Below, piece after piece: positions 1-14,400 of a DNA stretch of 42,222 nucleotides (positions within the stretch are counted from its first letter, which is position 1; each line of letters starts with the position of its first letter). The notes under the pieces are model-generated. The model was given only the letters and a program-made list of their open reading frames with translations, ran no database searches and was not told the origin of the DNA. The translations under genes and the position numbers were made by a program. Source of the DNA: Clavulina sp. PMI_390 (Eukaryota > Basidiomycota > Agaricomycetes > Cantharellales > Hydnaceae); the NCBI GenBank assembly GCA_015039315.1, contig WIDE01000182.1, positions 1 to 42,222 of the forward strand, written 5' to 3'.

Positions 1-610
1 AAGATCGTCTCCTACGCTCAAGCCTCCACTGGTGATCACTTGTGAGTGGCCGAATTGCGGGTGCCTATGCCTCGAAGATTGAATCCTCTTTCCGTTCAGG
101 ACGCTCGCCTATGGCCAGACTTCTACCTGGGGCCTCATGTACAACATGTTTGGCGACAAGCTCCTTGGTCTGAACCTCTTCTCCGCCTCTCTCTACACTC
201 AGCAGACCAACTGGTACGTCTACGGAACATTGCTTGATCCAATTTTATCGTGACCAATTCTTTATCCACCCCATTTAGGTACGCGTCCCACGGCCTGACC
301 TATGGTCTGCCTCTTGATACCCGTCACCCTACCTGGAGCAAGTCTGACTGGCAGATTCTGACCTCCACCATCGTCACCACCACCGCTGTCCGTGATCTCT
401 TCATCAACGGTGTCCACGCTTACGCTGCCAACGGAAAGAACACGAACCCCATTTCTGATTGGTGTACGTATGAGTCACTTTCTACCAACTGCGAAGGTGT
501 ATCCTGACGAAATTATCATCTCCTTTGTAGTCGATGCTTCTGCCGGTACTGTCGATGGCTTCAGGGCTCGTCCCGTCGTCGGTGGCCACTTCGCTCACCT
601 TGCTTTGTAA
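1..610 (+). CDS. Secreted glutaminase (GtaA-like), 3' part, copy 1
   Basis: This is the C-terminal part of a fungal GtaA-type glutaminase, a secreted enzyme that hydrolyses L-glutamine to glutamate and ammonia. The start lies outside the window. Exons are 1-41, 100-213, 279-463 and 531-610, ending in TAA at 608-610. The frame opens at base 1 (KIVSYAQASTGDH) and carries the family's conserved tail: LAYGQTSTWGLMYN, YASHGLTYGLPLD, SDWFDASAGTVDG and the terminal RPVVGGHFAHLAL. All introns are GT-AG and sit at the same codons as in the full copy downstream (1646-4692), so the two are tandem paralogues. The protein tails are nearly identical and even intron sequences are partly alignable. The assignment rests on family motifs recalled, not on a search; enzymatic activity is inferred. 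Confidence 0.88.
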
Positions 611-1014
611 ATACATTGATATATACCATCCAAGCTACTGTTCCCTCTGGGTCTCTCTCACAAAATTCATCAAGCTTTACCAGCTGAACCTCGTTGACCT
701 GGATATCGTGGGAAAGCGCACGTGAACCTATTCCACTGATATTCGTCCACACGAGCACCTGTTTTTCCTCCATGGCGATTAGGAAGGACCGCTAGATCGG
801 CCTATCTTGTGTCTCGGCACTTATATGTGTTTCCTTCGAGACATGTTTACGGAGTGATGAATCACCCAACGCTATCGTCTGATATGAGTGTGGTGCATCA
901 AATGTGGGTACTCGAACGCTAGAATTGTCGATCCTTGTTCACTCATGTACCTCATGGAAACATTCAATATGAGTCTATTTTTGGGCTACTTGGCTCCTTG
1001 TTATAGCATTAATT
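611..1014. other. Spacer after glutaminase copy 1
   Basis: This is the 3' flank of glutaminase copy 1. Its first ~100 bases can be aligned by eye with the 3' flank of copy 2 (from 4693), so it belongs to the duplicated unit. No gene is seen; short open frames here lack family motifs and splice logic. Confidence 0.6.
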
Positions 1015-1290
1015 CTCAAAATTACGCCGCCACACATCCACTATTCTTACCCCATTGCGGCGAGGATAGCGGTCGTCACACTGGTTATTCCGCGAAAATG
1101 TTGATCTTCAGTCCTGGTGAGCCCTTTTATACCTCGCCTGCATTTTGAATCCCCGCAGGAGCATCCGTAGCTGGTCTTGCATCCCGCGTCAAGTATAACA
1201 ACCTGAAATCACAGCGATTCACCCTGCTACATATCAGAAATACCTTACACTTTTTGCATCGAATCCTCGCTAGGAGGAGCCCAACGATCA
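1015..1290 (+). pseudogene. Relic of the promoter and first exon of an Old Yellow Enzyme gene
   Basis: This stretch aligns with the promoter and start of the intact oxidoreductase gene at about 5005-5280. Shared blocks include GCGGCGAGGA, TATTCCGC, the TATA region (TTTTATACC against TTTATATACC) and a run around the start codon. In the relic the start ATG has become CTG (AACCTGAAATCA against AACATGGAATCA at 5219-5230). The following frame is interrupted by small deletions and a TAG, and homology fades near 1290. It is best explained as the 3' end of a tandem duplication unit that ran from the glutaminase into the neighbouring gene. It should not encode a protein. Confidence 0.75.
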
Positions 1291-1645
1291 CGCGGTGCAG
1301 GGCCTCGGGCTTGATGTCAATATCTCTTATAATTTTACACCTCCCCAACTTCTTTGAGCAGTCATAAGACCCCCGCTTCTTCTGCAGGATTAAATGGATT
1401 CCCTCTCGCAGTCACAACTCTATTGGCGAACTTTCACGAGAAGCTTGATCATAGCCATCTCCTCGTCGTCCCTCACTCGTACCTTGACCATACATTGTAA
1501 TATTAGTCCGACTTTGCCGACAAGTATTGCGGTCCTTGCGCTGGCGCCTAGTAGACACTTATTAGTGATCTGTCATGAATTGCACTCTTGCCCAAGTATT
1601 TAAGGTCAAGCCAGGAAACTTTTTGCAGACCAGCTCCTGCTCGAG
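1291..1645 (+). promoter_or_regulatory. Promoter region of glutaminase copy 2
   Basis: This lies between the end of the oxidoreductase relic and the glutaminase ATG. A TATA-like TATTTAA is at 1597-1603, 43 bases before the start codon. No other element is recognised. Confidence 0.45.
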
Positions 1646-4600
1646 ATGCTCTCCCTCAGTCGTGCTCTGTTCCTTGCCTCTACCGTCATTGGTAGCGCTC
1701 TCGCCTTCACGGCAACGCCCTTCGTCCCGTAAGCTGTTGGTGACGCCATAACAACGATGCATTGTTGATGACATTTAACTTTCTGTTTGGACTATCTGCT
1801 CTAGCTCTGCTATTCCGTTAGCAGTTCGATCTCCATACACCTCAGCATGGCTTCCCGGTGGCACTGGCGGTAGTTTGAGTACGTCCATCAATGGTAACTC
1901 ATGATGATCGGCCCTAAGTAGCTTTGTTTCGACAGGTGGGACATGGCCCCAGTTCTGGACTGGGGCAACTCTCGGATGGACTTGTTACGTCCGAGTTGAT
2001 GGGTGAGTTGTTGTCCTCAGCCTGGCCGCCTACCTTTTTTGACGCTTTGTTTTCGGGTTGTGTAACTTTGTCAAAACTATTCTCGAATGTTTCGTTTGGT
2101 GCCCTCACTCTGGTCTTTAGTACCACGTACACAATTCTTGGTGCCCCCAGCGTCTCCGGAGCCACCCTCGCCACCCAGACGAGCCTCAAGGTTCGTAGTT
2201 TCCTGGGGGGATATCGGTCGAATCGTGCCTCATTCTGCTTGATCTAGATCACATCCACGACCTCCACATTTGTCCTCACTGCTGGTCCCGTCACCGTCAC
2301 CGCGACCTTCTTATCTCCCATTGAACCCACCGACTTCCTACGTGGCTCCCTTCCTTTCTCGTACCTCTCGATCACCACCAAGGCCACCGATGGCAACTCT
2401 CACTTGATCCAGGTTTACGCCGACACTTCTGGTGAATGGGTCTCCACCGATAACACACAAACGGTTCGTTCATATGATATCATAGAGGCTCAATACGTTT
2501 TGCTAACTCTTTTGTTATATCAGGTCAACTGGTCTACCAACGTTGGCACGGTTGTTGCGCACCAAGTTCAACTGGCCACTCAGACCACCTATGGCGAATC
2601 TGGTGATATGGTCCAGTCTGGTAGCGCCTGGCACGGTATCCTCAACACTGGCGCTGTTACCTACCAGTCTGGCCAGGATGCCGTTGTGCGCGCCGCTTTC
2701 ATCGCTGTGGGTACTGTTTTTCTCAACCCACTGTCCTACTAGTACCGAATATATCCATCTAGAACGGTAACCTCCCCAATACCCAAGATACCAACTACCG
2801 TGCCATTAGCAATGATTGGCCTGTGTTTGGTCTGTCTAAGGATATTGGCTCGACCTCTGACTCCACCTCGTAGGTCGACTTTCTGTTCCGTCAATGATCA
2901 CATTGTCCTGAGAATATTCATATGTAACAGGAACCCCGTCATCTTCGCTGTTGGACACGCTCGTTCGCCCAATATCCAATATATTACCACTGGCAGCGTG
3001 CTGGAGGACCGTTACCCCTACTACGCGGCGACATATAGCACTCCTCTCTCTGCTCTGACCTTCTTCTTGTCCACCACCGAGTACAATGCCGCCGTCTCTG
3101 CCGCCGCAACCTTCGATGCAAAGGTTCAATCAGATGGATCTGCCATCTCCTCGGCTTACGCAGACATTCTTGCCCTCAGCGCTCGTCAAGTAATGGGTGG
3201 CATCGAAATCACCATCTCCAAGTCCAGCAGCGGCTCCTACAACACTGGTGACATCATGGCATTCATGAAGGAGATTTCTTCCGACGGTAACGTCAACACC
3301 GTCGATGTGATCTTCCCCAGCTGGTCGTTCTGGCTATATGTCAAGTGCGTGGCTATTCCCACTGGGCAAGGGGCGGGATCTAATAGCTAATCACCCTCTC
3401 TTAACAAAAGCCCCATCCTTGGAGCTTATCTTCTTCAGGTAAGTGAAGATAATTTCGTTTTTGATGATTTTTCGTTGACCTTTAACTCTTCACACTTCTG
3501 TTTGCACGTGCTTGTCAACTTGGTCCTACAGCCTCTCTTCATCTATCAGCAGGTAAGAAGACGCCTTTTTCTACATATCAAAAAGGTCTTGTTAATCACC
3601 TATGCCTTTTCCGTCGCAGAGTGGCATGTACCCGAACAAGTGGTCCGTCCATGACATGGGCGCCAGCTACCCCAAGGCGATTGGGTGAGTCCCCCGTAAG
3701 GAACGAGGAAAGGCCCCCCCTAACCCCCCTTGATTATGTAATGAGCCATAACGATGGAGCAGATGAAGCAATGCCTGTTGAGGAGTGTGGTAACATGCTC
3801 ATCATGGCCCTTTCTTACGCCCAGAAGAGTGGCGACACCAGTCAGCTGTCCGCCGACTACTCTCTGCTCGCCCAATGGACAAGCTACCTCGTCTCCGACT
3901 CACTTATTCCCGCTAATCAGATCTCTACCGATGACTTCGAGGGTTCGTTGGCGAATCAAACCAATTTGGCTATCAAGGGTGTCGTCGGTATTGGTGCCAT
4001 GGGCGAGATTGCTTCCCTCCTCGGCAAAACTTCCGATGCCACCAACTACACTACCATCGCTACTACCTACGTCCCCAAGATCCTATCGTATGCTCAAGCA
4101 TCTACCGGTGATCACTTGCAAGTATTCCGATTGTCGCTTTAGATGTTCCCAATAATTGAACCCTTGCCTTCACCTATAGGACACTTGCCTACGGCCAAAC
4201 TTCGACCTGGGGCCTCATGTACAACATGTTTGGTGACAAGTTGCTCGGTTTGAACCTCTTTTCCTCATCCCTTTACACCCAGCAAACCAACTGGTATATA
4301 TCCATATTGTCACCCTTAGTACTGTCCTGACAACTTGTTATCTTCCTTGCCTAGGTATGCGTCACACGGCCTGACCTATGGCCTGCCTCTTGATACTCGT
4401 CATTCGACCTGGAGCAAGTCTGATTGGCAGATTTTGACTTCTGCTATTGTCACCTCCACCAGTGTCCGTGACCTCTTTATCAACGGTGTCCACGCGTACG
4501 CCGCCGATGGAAAGAACACTAACCCCCTCTCCGACTGGTGTACGTATAATTTCATCTTCACCGTCTCCGAAGCCTTATCCTGACGCAATGGTGTTTTTAT

Positions 4601-4692
4601 CTCTCTCTTTAGTTGACGCATCTGCTGGCACCGTCGATGGCTTCAGGGCTCGTCCCGTCGTTGGTGGTCACTTCGCCCATCTTGCTTTGTAA
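1646..4692 (+). CDS. Secreted glutaminase (GtaA-like), copy 2, full length
   Basis: Complete GtaA-type glutaminase of 692 residues in 15 exons: 1646-1728, 1805-1878, 1936-2002, 2121-2190, 2248-2463, 2524-2706, 2763-2869, 2931-3344, 3411-3438, 3532-3552, 3620-3684, 3746-4117, 4180-4293, 4355-4539, 4613-4692. The ATG opens a signal peptide (MLSLSRALFLASTVIGSALA), so the enzyme is likely secreted or wall-bound and releases ammonia from extracellular glutamine. The N-terminal domain contains SPYTSAWLPGG and WPQFWTGATLGW. The central/C-terminal 6-hairpin-type domain contains SWSFWLYVNPILGAYLL, GHNDGADEAMPVEECGNM and TLAYGQTSTWGLMYN. Length fits the family. Exons 9 and 10 are only 28 and 21 nt. The intron at 4118-4179 must use a GC donor (GCAAGT), whereas copy 1 has GTGAGT at the same codon. 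Family assignment is strong; substrate is inferred. Confidence 0.9.
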
Positions 4693-5221
4693 ATAATTTG
4701 AACCACACCGTTCAAGATATTGTTCCTATGGGTCTCCATTCACCGAAGCATTCGCTATGTGACCTCCTGCCTCGAGTTTGGATCGTTGGGAAACGTTCAT
4801 GCGAAGGTTACTTAGCCGGCATTCAAGTTCCTTATCCTGAATGTCGACTGTGAAGAACTATTATAACGGCGCATAATTTGGATCTTTACTCACACCTTCG
4901 ACGAGACGTGTCAGTTAACCTATGAAACGCATGCTATATCAAAACAAATAACGGGAGTCTATCCATGCGCCGCCGCGTTTGCTGTTGCTACTTCAACTTC
5001 CCAATTTACGCCGCCCATCCATCCGAGGCAATCACTATCTCGCTATCCTTTCTGGACCTCTGTACGCGTGCGGCGAGGACAGCCGTCAAAGCCTCATAAA
5101 TATTTATTATTCCGCAGAAACCATCAATATTGAACCCCGCGCTGGCTTTATATACCTTGCTTGCACCTCGAGATCTCCGCAGATATCCCCCAGTCTGGCG
5201 TTTCGCGTCGATTACAACAAC
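4693..5221 (+). promoter_or_regulatory. Glutaminase 3' flank and promoter of the Old Yellow Enzyme gene
   Basis: The first ~100 bases resemble the 3' flank of glutaminase copy 1. A TATA element (TTTATATACC, 5147-5156) lies about 66 bases before the oxidoreductase ATG. The stretch from about 5005 onward is the intact counterpart of the relic at 1015-1290. No other gene is seen. Confidence 0.6.
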
Positions 5222-6903
<1,682 letters not shown>

Positions 6904-7127
6904 CGTGGAGATTCGGGCGCATCCAGGTATCAAGTCATACTGACAGAATCAATCGACTTATAGACACAGCCATATACCGAGTGGAAGCTATTGCCCTCCA
7001 TACTGAATCATTTTGGTCTGAATGAAATATATAGAATTGAGACATGCCAATGCTGTTCGCGACGCGTGACGCCTGTTTGTTCTTGTCTTCATTTATTGCT
7101 CTCGGCGGCATAAATATATCCCAAGTC

Positions 7128-10100
7128 ATGGCGGTCAGAACCATCGACCTAGCATCATCCTCTCCAGAACCAGATAGCCCTCTAGCGAGACCTATGTCTG
7201 TCAACGTCGCTTCGACCTCGTCTGCCAGTGCGAAAGGCAAGCAAGTACCCTCAGCCCCGCGGCATCCCTCCCCAAACGCGCGAGCCATGTTTCAAAATGG
7301 GTCGATCGTCGTACTTTCAGATTCCGACGAGGGTGAATCAGACGAAGGGTACGAAATTTGGAGTAACGATCGCGCCGGACCATCCTCTACCGGCCGGCTT
7401 TCTGCAAAAGCTAAAGGGAAACAGCGGGCGGTGGACGATTTTGGCCCTCAAGGTCAGACTTCATTATGACCAGATGCCAATTTACAACTATAAAATATCT
7501 TAACGCCCATACTAAAGATGTTGCGAATGTTCTTTGGATGCTATACTGTAGGCGCGACCCGTGTGGCGTCGGTGGCGTCTAATAGGAATGGACCATCCCT
7601 GGCTGCCCCGAAGGTTGGCCATGATCTCAACAGACGCCCCTCACGCCTAGTTTATTAATCGTCATTATTTTGCAGGAAACCACGTCCTCGGTGCCACCAA
7701 AGCCGCTATTTCGCCCTTCTCCCTCCCTGTCGCCGGAACCTGACGATGAGTTGAGCTTTACAGAACCAGACCGTACTGCTGAGACAGCTTTTCAAGAAAG
7801 ACCTGAGCAATTCGGAACTCCGATGGATATTGATGATGAAGAAATTCAAGAAATTCCAGCGCCAGTTGTTGCCCCACCAGAACCACCTTCCCCTGAAGCA
7901 ATAATTGATGCTGCTATCGCGCAAATTCTTGAGATCATACCTGATGTTGAGCCTGCACATCTCAAGAAGCTGTGTGAGCAGTATTTTGGCGAATACCACG
8001 GGGAACTACATCAAGCGGTCTTACACACCCTATTTGAGAATCCGAACTATCCGAAGGTAGGTTCCTTCTAACCCTATTGCTGTGAGCTGTGCAATTTGAA
8101 CCTCTCTCTCCAGGTCGAGCTGCGAAAGCGGAAACGCTCCTTAGACGATGAAGGCGATAGCAAAGCAAAAGAGGTCAAGATCGATTATGGTTCATCCGAG
8201 CGTCCATTTGCCGGGGGCCCGGACTATATCAACGCTGCTGTGGTACTATGAACAGCGCCTGTTGCTCCATATCTCACTTTCTCACTCCCTCATCATTCTT
8301 CGCGTAGGACTTGCTACAAACCAGCTTCGGTCTCATCCCGACTGCCCATATTCGTCAGACGTTGAATATCAAGAGATTCTATGCACCTGCGTATCTTCAG
8401 CTGAAAGAGGAGAGCGGAAGACAAAACCCGCCTTATAAACGGATGGTGAACGCCCGAAAAGGGGCGAAGGGAAAGGGTCGAGTCCTATTTGATGAGGAGA
8501 TCGAGAAGGAGAAGGGATGGCTGGAAGCGAAACTCGGTTAGCTCTCAACTCCTTTTATTACCTTATCGTGACTCTCTTCATTGATATGGCTATTTCATTG
8601 TAGAGGAGGAAATGGAAGCTGCAGACAGGAAGCTAGCTCAGGAGCAGCAGCGACAGGCCCTCGAAGAATCTGGTCAAGGCATCGAATGTGGCTGTTGCTT
8701 TGGAGACTACTCGTTTGTGCGTTGATCTTAAGTGTTGATGGATCCGATCGGCCTGCTTACTCCAGCCCATAGGAAAACATGGTTCAATGTCCCGAGGCCC
8801 ATCTCTTTTGCATGGATTGCGCTAGAAGAACGGCAGAAGAGGCGATTGGGAATCGGAAAGTTGTGAGTCTGACATTCCGTCCTTATTAGCATATCACTGA
8901 CCATTTTTCCATCATAGGAACTTCTATGCATGGATCAGAGCGGCTGCAAAGCGGTGTGCTCGTTTCTATGATTTTACTAGCGTTCGTTGCCACTGATGCG
9001 TTGTTTGGTGTAGGCATTCCCGTTTTCTGAAGTTCAGAGATTCCTGCCCGAGAAAAACTTCATCCTCTGGGAACGTATCAAGGCGGAGAAATCGCTAGAG
9101 CAGGCAGGAATTGATGGGCTTGAGGTACGAACCCCTCCCATGTCCTTTCTCGCATGAGGCATTCGCTGATACATCACTGTAAAAGTCCTGTCCTTTCTGC
9201 CCATATTCTGTGGTGATTGAGAACGAGGAAGAGAAATTGTTCCGGTGTGAAAATGAGGATTGCATGGCCGTCAGTTGTCGAAAGTGCAAGAAACTTGTTC
9301 GTATTTTGATATCACTTCCCTGGTTATCGTCGAATAACGAGCGAAAATTTCCAGGATCACTTGCCGAAATCATGTAAGGGTAAATAAATCCTCTGATTTC
9401 ACGAGATCCTGCCATTGAAGCTGATGACTCCGACTCCTTATTGACAGAAATGGAAGAAGACAGAGGGCTCGATGCTCGACACGTGATTGAAGAGGCTATG
9501 AGTATGCTAAGTGACTGCCTGAGAGTATAGTTTCTGACGCCGCTGCTTCGTTATTTAGCTGCCGCTCTGACACGACGATGTCCCAAATGCAACAATCCAT
9601 TCGTCAAAACCGATGGTGTATGAGTCTAAAGCCCAGTGCCGCTATTGCTCGATCATATCACTAATTGACTTCCCATAGTGCAATAAAATGACCTGCCCAT
9701 CGTGCCGCACCCTCTCATGTTACCTCTGCCGCGAATCTATTAACGGTTACGACCACTTCGACAGCTCACGTGGCACAAAAAGGAATGGTGGAAAATGTCG
9801 GCTTTGGGATGCTATCGAGCAACGTATGTCCTCCAGCTGACATAGTGTCGTGTCACTAATCCTTCTCCTTTCCCCATGCTTGTGTTGGACGATGAGGAAC
9901 ATAGGTGGCCATGATGAGGTGGCGGCCGCTGCGCGTGCGGCTCTCGCGAAGTACAAAGCCGAGCATCCAGAAGCCGCTGACACAGATATTGATATTGAAA
10001 AGATTCTTCCAGCGAACCCCAAGGGTGCTGGCACTGGCGCGGCTGCAGTTGCGGGACCTGGGCCTGCTGGTGCCGCGGTTGCCATGCCTGCATTCCAAAT

Positions 10101-11233
10101 CCAGGCGATCGTTGCGCCGGTGGCTGCACCAAGAGTTGGGATAGATCAACTCCGACGCCGACAGCGCGCGGGCCGCCTGGGAGCTGGACCAGCTGTCAAC
10201 TTCGGTAATATGTTTGGACAAGCCCCACCTGCTGCAGCCCCAGTCCAGTTCCCCTGGGCCCCTCCTGGCGCTCCGGCCCCTGTGCAACCAGCGCCGGTAG
10301 CCCCACAAATACAACCTTTTAACTTCGGTGCAATGGGGCAACCCGTAGGAGGTCTTGTGGGTCCTATGGTGAATGCGAACGCTGGAGTGCACCCTATTCA
10401 TCATTGGCAACTAGGTCCTCACGGTGTTCTTCCTCCTGCTGGTGGTCCTCATCATCCTCCTCCACTTGCGGCTCAGGGAGTTGGACCTAATGCTGTCGCG
10501 TTCAACCCCTTCCTGAACGCCCTGAATCCTGGCTTGCCTGCACAAAATGGTGCTGGGCACGCGCCTCAACTCGGAGGCATGGTTTTCCACCCTGGCCTAC
10601 CGCCCGCCGCTCCTGCTCCTGCGCCGCCCCTCCTCCGAGCCCAACAGCCACCTGGAAACGTCGAAACTCGAGCTGCGCAACGTGCCAGACGGAGAGCAGA
10701 AGTGGAACGTGTTCTGGTGGAAGCGCAGCAAGCTCAGGCAGCAGCGCAGCGGGCGGCGATAAATGTACAGGCGATGGCAAGGGCCGAAGCGAACGCTGCG
10801 CGTGAAGCTGTGAGGGCGAACGGGCGAGGCCGGGGGAGTGGCATTCGGATGGAGGATCTGGAGGATGCGATTGCTCGTACTGGTGAGATACCTTCTAACC
10901 ACATTTGATCCAGAGCTTGGAATAATCACTGACGAGTTCACAACTAACTATTGTGGTTGTCTATGATATTGGTGCGAATGTGAACGGACAGCTCGTGCAG
11001 CACGAAATCAAAATCGAGCAGGAGCAGGAGCAGTAGCAGGTATGTTTTCTAGTTCTTCCCTCGCTCACCTTTCTTGACTTATCCGTTTGGCTTCCTATGA
11101 TGACCAAACCCAAGCGCCCAGTGGTGATTTCAACTTTGAAGACCCGCGACGAGCTGGCGGTAGGGCTGCTGCCCAGATGGCGACTGGACGTCAGAACGCA
11201 AATGGTGCTGGCCCTTCACGGCGAGGTGGTTGA
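7128..11233 (+). CDS. RBR-type E3 ubiquitin ligase, RNF216/TRIAD3-like
   Basis: About 990 residues. The RING1-IBR-RING2 (RBR) core spans roughly residues 389-600. RING1 opens with CGCCFGDYSF and QCPEAHLFC. The IBR contains CPFCPYSVVIE and SCRKCKKL. RING2 contains CPKCNNPFVKTDGCNKMTC and CYLCRESINGYDHF, the last typical of RNF216. The cysteine of GCNKMTC (about residue 562) is the expected ubiquitin-thioester cysteine. The front is acidic and Ser/Pro-rich; the tail is rich in Ala, Pro and Gly and ends RRGG. Exons from 7676 onward: 7676-8056, 8114-8242, 8308-8536, 8604-8716, 8773-8862, 8918-8953, 9014-9124, 9186-9296, 9355-9379, 9448-9501, 9559-9617, 9679-9823, 9905-10882, 10992-11039, 11115-11233. 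Exon 1 (7128-7452) joins in frame only if a 20-nt exon at 7552-7571 is used, so that junction is uncertain. An in-frame ATG at 7044 is an alternative start. Confidence 0.88.
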
Positions 11234-11486
11234 TTTTGTGGTTGTCATTGCCAAGGGCCATTCCTCGTTATCTTCATCCATTCAATTTTTGAGAGTACAT
11301 TATCTTTTTCATTATTATTCGACTATCTATTGCTGTACCTCGACAACTTCTCGGCCAGGCTGGTGCAAGGAGCTGGCGACACCTTGACATCCGAGGACTG
11401 AATTGCGGCTCCGAGTGGCGGTGTCGTTTCCTGATTCACAGTCTTTGGGTGGTAGTGCACTGCCCACAGGCTTTCTCTTAAACACC

Positions 11487-14400
11487 ATGGCAGGAGGATA
11501 CATTATAGGAGATCTGGACGAGGAGGTCGTCTCAGGTGGTTCTGACCATGAGCCCCTTGTGCCAGAGCCTCCACCACTTCTCCGCAAGCGCTCAGTGGCC
11601 CTGGAGCTGCTGGATGACACAACTGACTTCCCACCGTCTCCTGCATCTATCACCTCGTCATTACCTCCCCCGTCACCATTACGGCCGTCTTTACGACTCT
11701 CTCGCTCCTCTTCAATATCGTTCAACCGTAAACCCCCACGGCCACCCAAAACGCCAAGGCAATCCGTATCATCACTGGACGCTCCCTCACCTCTCTCTAG
11801 CACTTCGACCTCGTTACTTTTTGGGGATGGAACGTCATTTGATTTACTACAAGAAGAAGAGGCTGAATCTATTCCACCAGATAACGCTTCATCTTCATCG
11901 CTCTCCTCTGGCGAAGAATCTGACACCGAGTCGGAGGAGACAGACCCCTCTGCACTAGCTCAAGCGATCCCTGCTCCTTCACAAGGCATGCACTTTATTG
12001 CCCGCAAGAAGCATTTCACAATCGTCCCCCCTCCGTCGTCAACTGTGCATCGGGTCGTGACTGTTCAGCTGCGCGGAAGCAAAGTCCAGGAAATCAACAG
12101 TCGTAGACCCTTTGGAGCACCATCTTCGTCATTTTCTCATGAAGACGTCTCTTTGTCCGCCAAAGGAGAGAATCATACAGCTATCGTGAGGCGAACCGCC
12201 AAGTCCAACAAAGTGTTTGTCACTGTGCACCGTCGAGGTATGTATGACACAGACTGTCCTCTGAGCCTCCCTTCCTTGACTCATCGTATATGTGGGAACA
12301 TGTCAAACTACATAGAGAACGACAAGCTATCTCATTATGCGACAAAGCACACGAGCAAGCTCCTGCATGATTTCTCCTCGACGGAGCGATCGTCAGCCGT
12401 GCTCGCTATGCATGGTTCGTCGCTGTTCCTCGTGGGGAATCAAGCATACGACCATGTATGGCGACTGGACTTGACCAACCCTTCAGAAGGTTCGTCAGCT
12501 TCTCCGAATGGCGCTGTCCTTGAATAAGCCCTTATCTTTACATTATTCAGGTCTCGAGTGGGTTCGCGATGAGCACAAGACCATCCCTCGCCCAAATACA
12601 AAACCCAAGCATCGCGCAGGCTCACCGCGGGTGGGCTTTGCATGGCGGGACAGCATCATCGTTATAGGGTAGAATCTCCACCACTCGATAATACATACAA
12701 CACTTAAAATCTCACTGACAACATCATTGCACAGGGTGGAAGTCATCTCCAAGAAAGCTTCCAATTTACCGCCCACCCCTTACACCTCCCCCAAACCTAA
12801 ACCAAAAGCATCAACATCCAAAAAGTCAAAAAAGGGCAAGGAAAGACCTGAATCCTTGCTCTTGTCCAACGCTTCCACCGCGTCCCTCTCCCAGCCCCCA
12901 CCCTCCCCATCCTCAACGCTCCTCGAACTCAACATTTGGCAGTATTCGATGCCGAATCACACTTGGACACGGCGCGACCCATCTTCCGCACCACCGCAGG
13001 GGTTCGGGAATAATTGGCCGCCGGCTCTTTGTGGGTGTCTAGTGGGCGACGATGTTGCTTGCGTCGCTGTTGGGAGAGCCGATGGAACGTGTATTTGGGC
13101 ACTCAATCTACGCAGTGAGTATATTCCGATACTGTCTTCACGCGAACGATAATTCTCACTGGTCGCACTATCATTTGATCTTGTAGCATTGGGCTGGACT
13201 GAGATCAGTGGCGTCTTGCCCCCAGGCTCAAGAGTTCACGCAATGTCATCCGTAGGCACAACAGTTTACTTTATGGGAACGGACTTGGCCCCCAACTCTT
13301 CCGTCGTGCATTGTGATATGTCCCTCTTCGCTGTAAGTGTCGGCTTTCCATCTAGGTTTGTGGGTTGGGATGAGGACTCGATCGGCTCAATGTTACTCTT
13401 TTTTGATGCTTTAGCCTTGGTCGCCTTCGTCTCAAACTGCATCGACGCATCTCCAGGTCGTCGTGTTCCCCGAACCACAGACCCTCGAGTCCACCCCCGA
13501 GCCCGAATCCCCAACCACCCCAACAGACAACCAGACACACCTCCTCATCCCCATCCATCCAGCGTCGCCCATAACTCCACCCCCAGCATACACCAAATCC
13601 AATAAACTGACCACCGAGGGCCTATCAGTAGCACCAGACTCGAAGGAATCGCCTGCATGCTCACCATCAATATTACCTTCGTACGGTCTCACCCCCGAGC
13701 CACTCAGCCCTGGTCTCGCAATGTTTTTGTTTTGGACGCCATATCGAGTGCTGCACGAAGCGAGGGATGATGCGCGCTTCGAGGTGATCAAAAATGGGTT
13801 GATCAGCGAGTGGGCCACTTGTGCGATGACAGTCAGTCATTATTGTCGATCTTGTTCTGGCAGCGAATTCTTACTGACTTGTTTCGTTTGATTTTTCTCC
13901 TCCATCGTCATCCATAGCTGATGGGCTTTATTGCGTATGTCTAATTTCCTGTAATATTTTATCTTAGCAGTGAACTGACACAGCGACACTTCATCTATAG
14001 TGTTGACGCCGCGATCTTGGGCTTATCCCGCGACGGCACAATCATCCCCGTTGACGAATGGGCCATTAAAGCTATCGCCGTCTCGATCCTGACTGCCCTA
14101 ATTGGGGTGACATTCACCTGCTGGTTATACATCCTCTATTACTCGCAGGACGGGGAGATTTTCCGAGTACGTCGTCCTGCGCGTTTCACAAAGAATCGCC
14201 AACGCTGACCAGTCTCGCTTCCCCCACAATGAATTCTATGTTATTTTCCTGTAGAACTATACTCGCGACACCCTCAACACCTATGCATTCTTCTCCATTC
14301 GCGCACGCATGCCCATGCTTGCCGTCATGGTCACGCTCGGCTCCTTCGCCTTCTTCGTCTACCACGTCCTCATGCAGGTGGCCCCCGACGTCGTCCTACC

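Noticed and set aside
7044..7127. Upstream in-frame ATG for the RNF216-like gene
   Set aside because: It sits within ~20 bases of a TATA-like AAATATATAG and would add a hydrophobic leader unlike a cytosolic ligase; 7128 is preferred, not proven.
9856..10410. 184-codon minus-strand open frame
   Set aside because: It is antisense to the Ala/Pro/Gly-rich tail exon of the RNF216-like gene; composition shadow.
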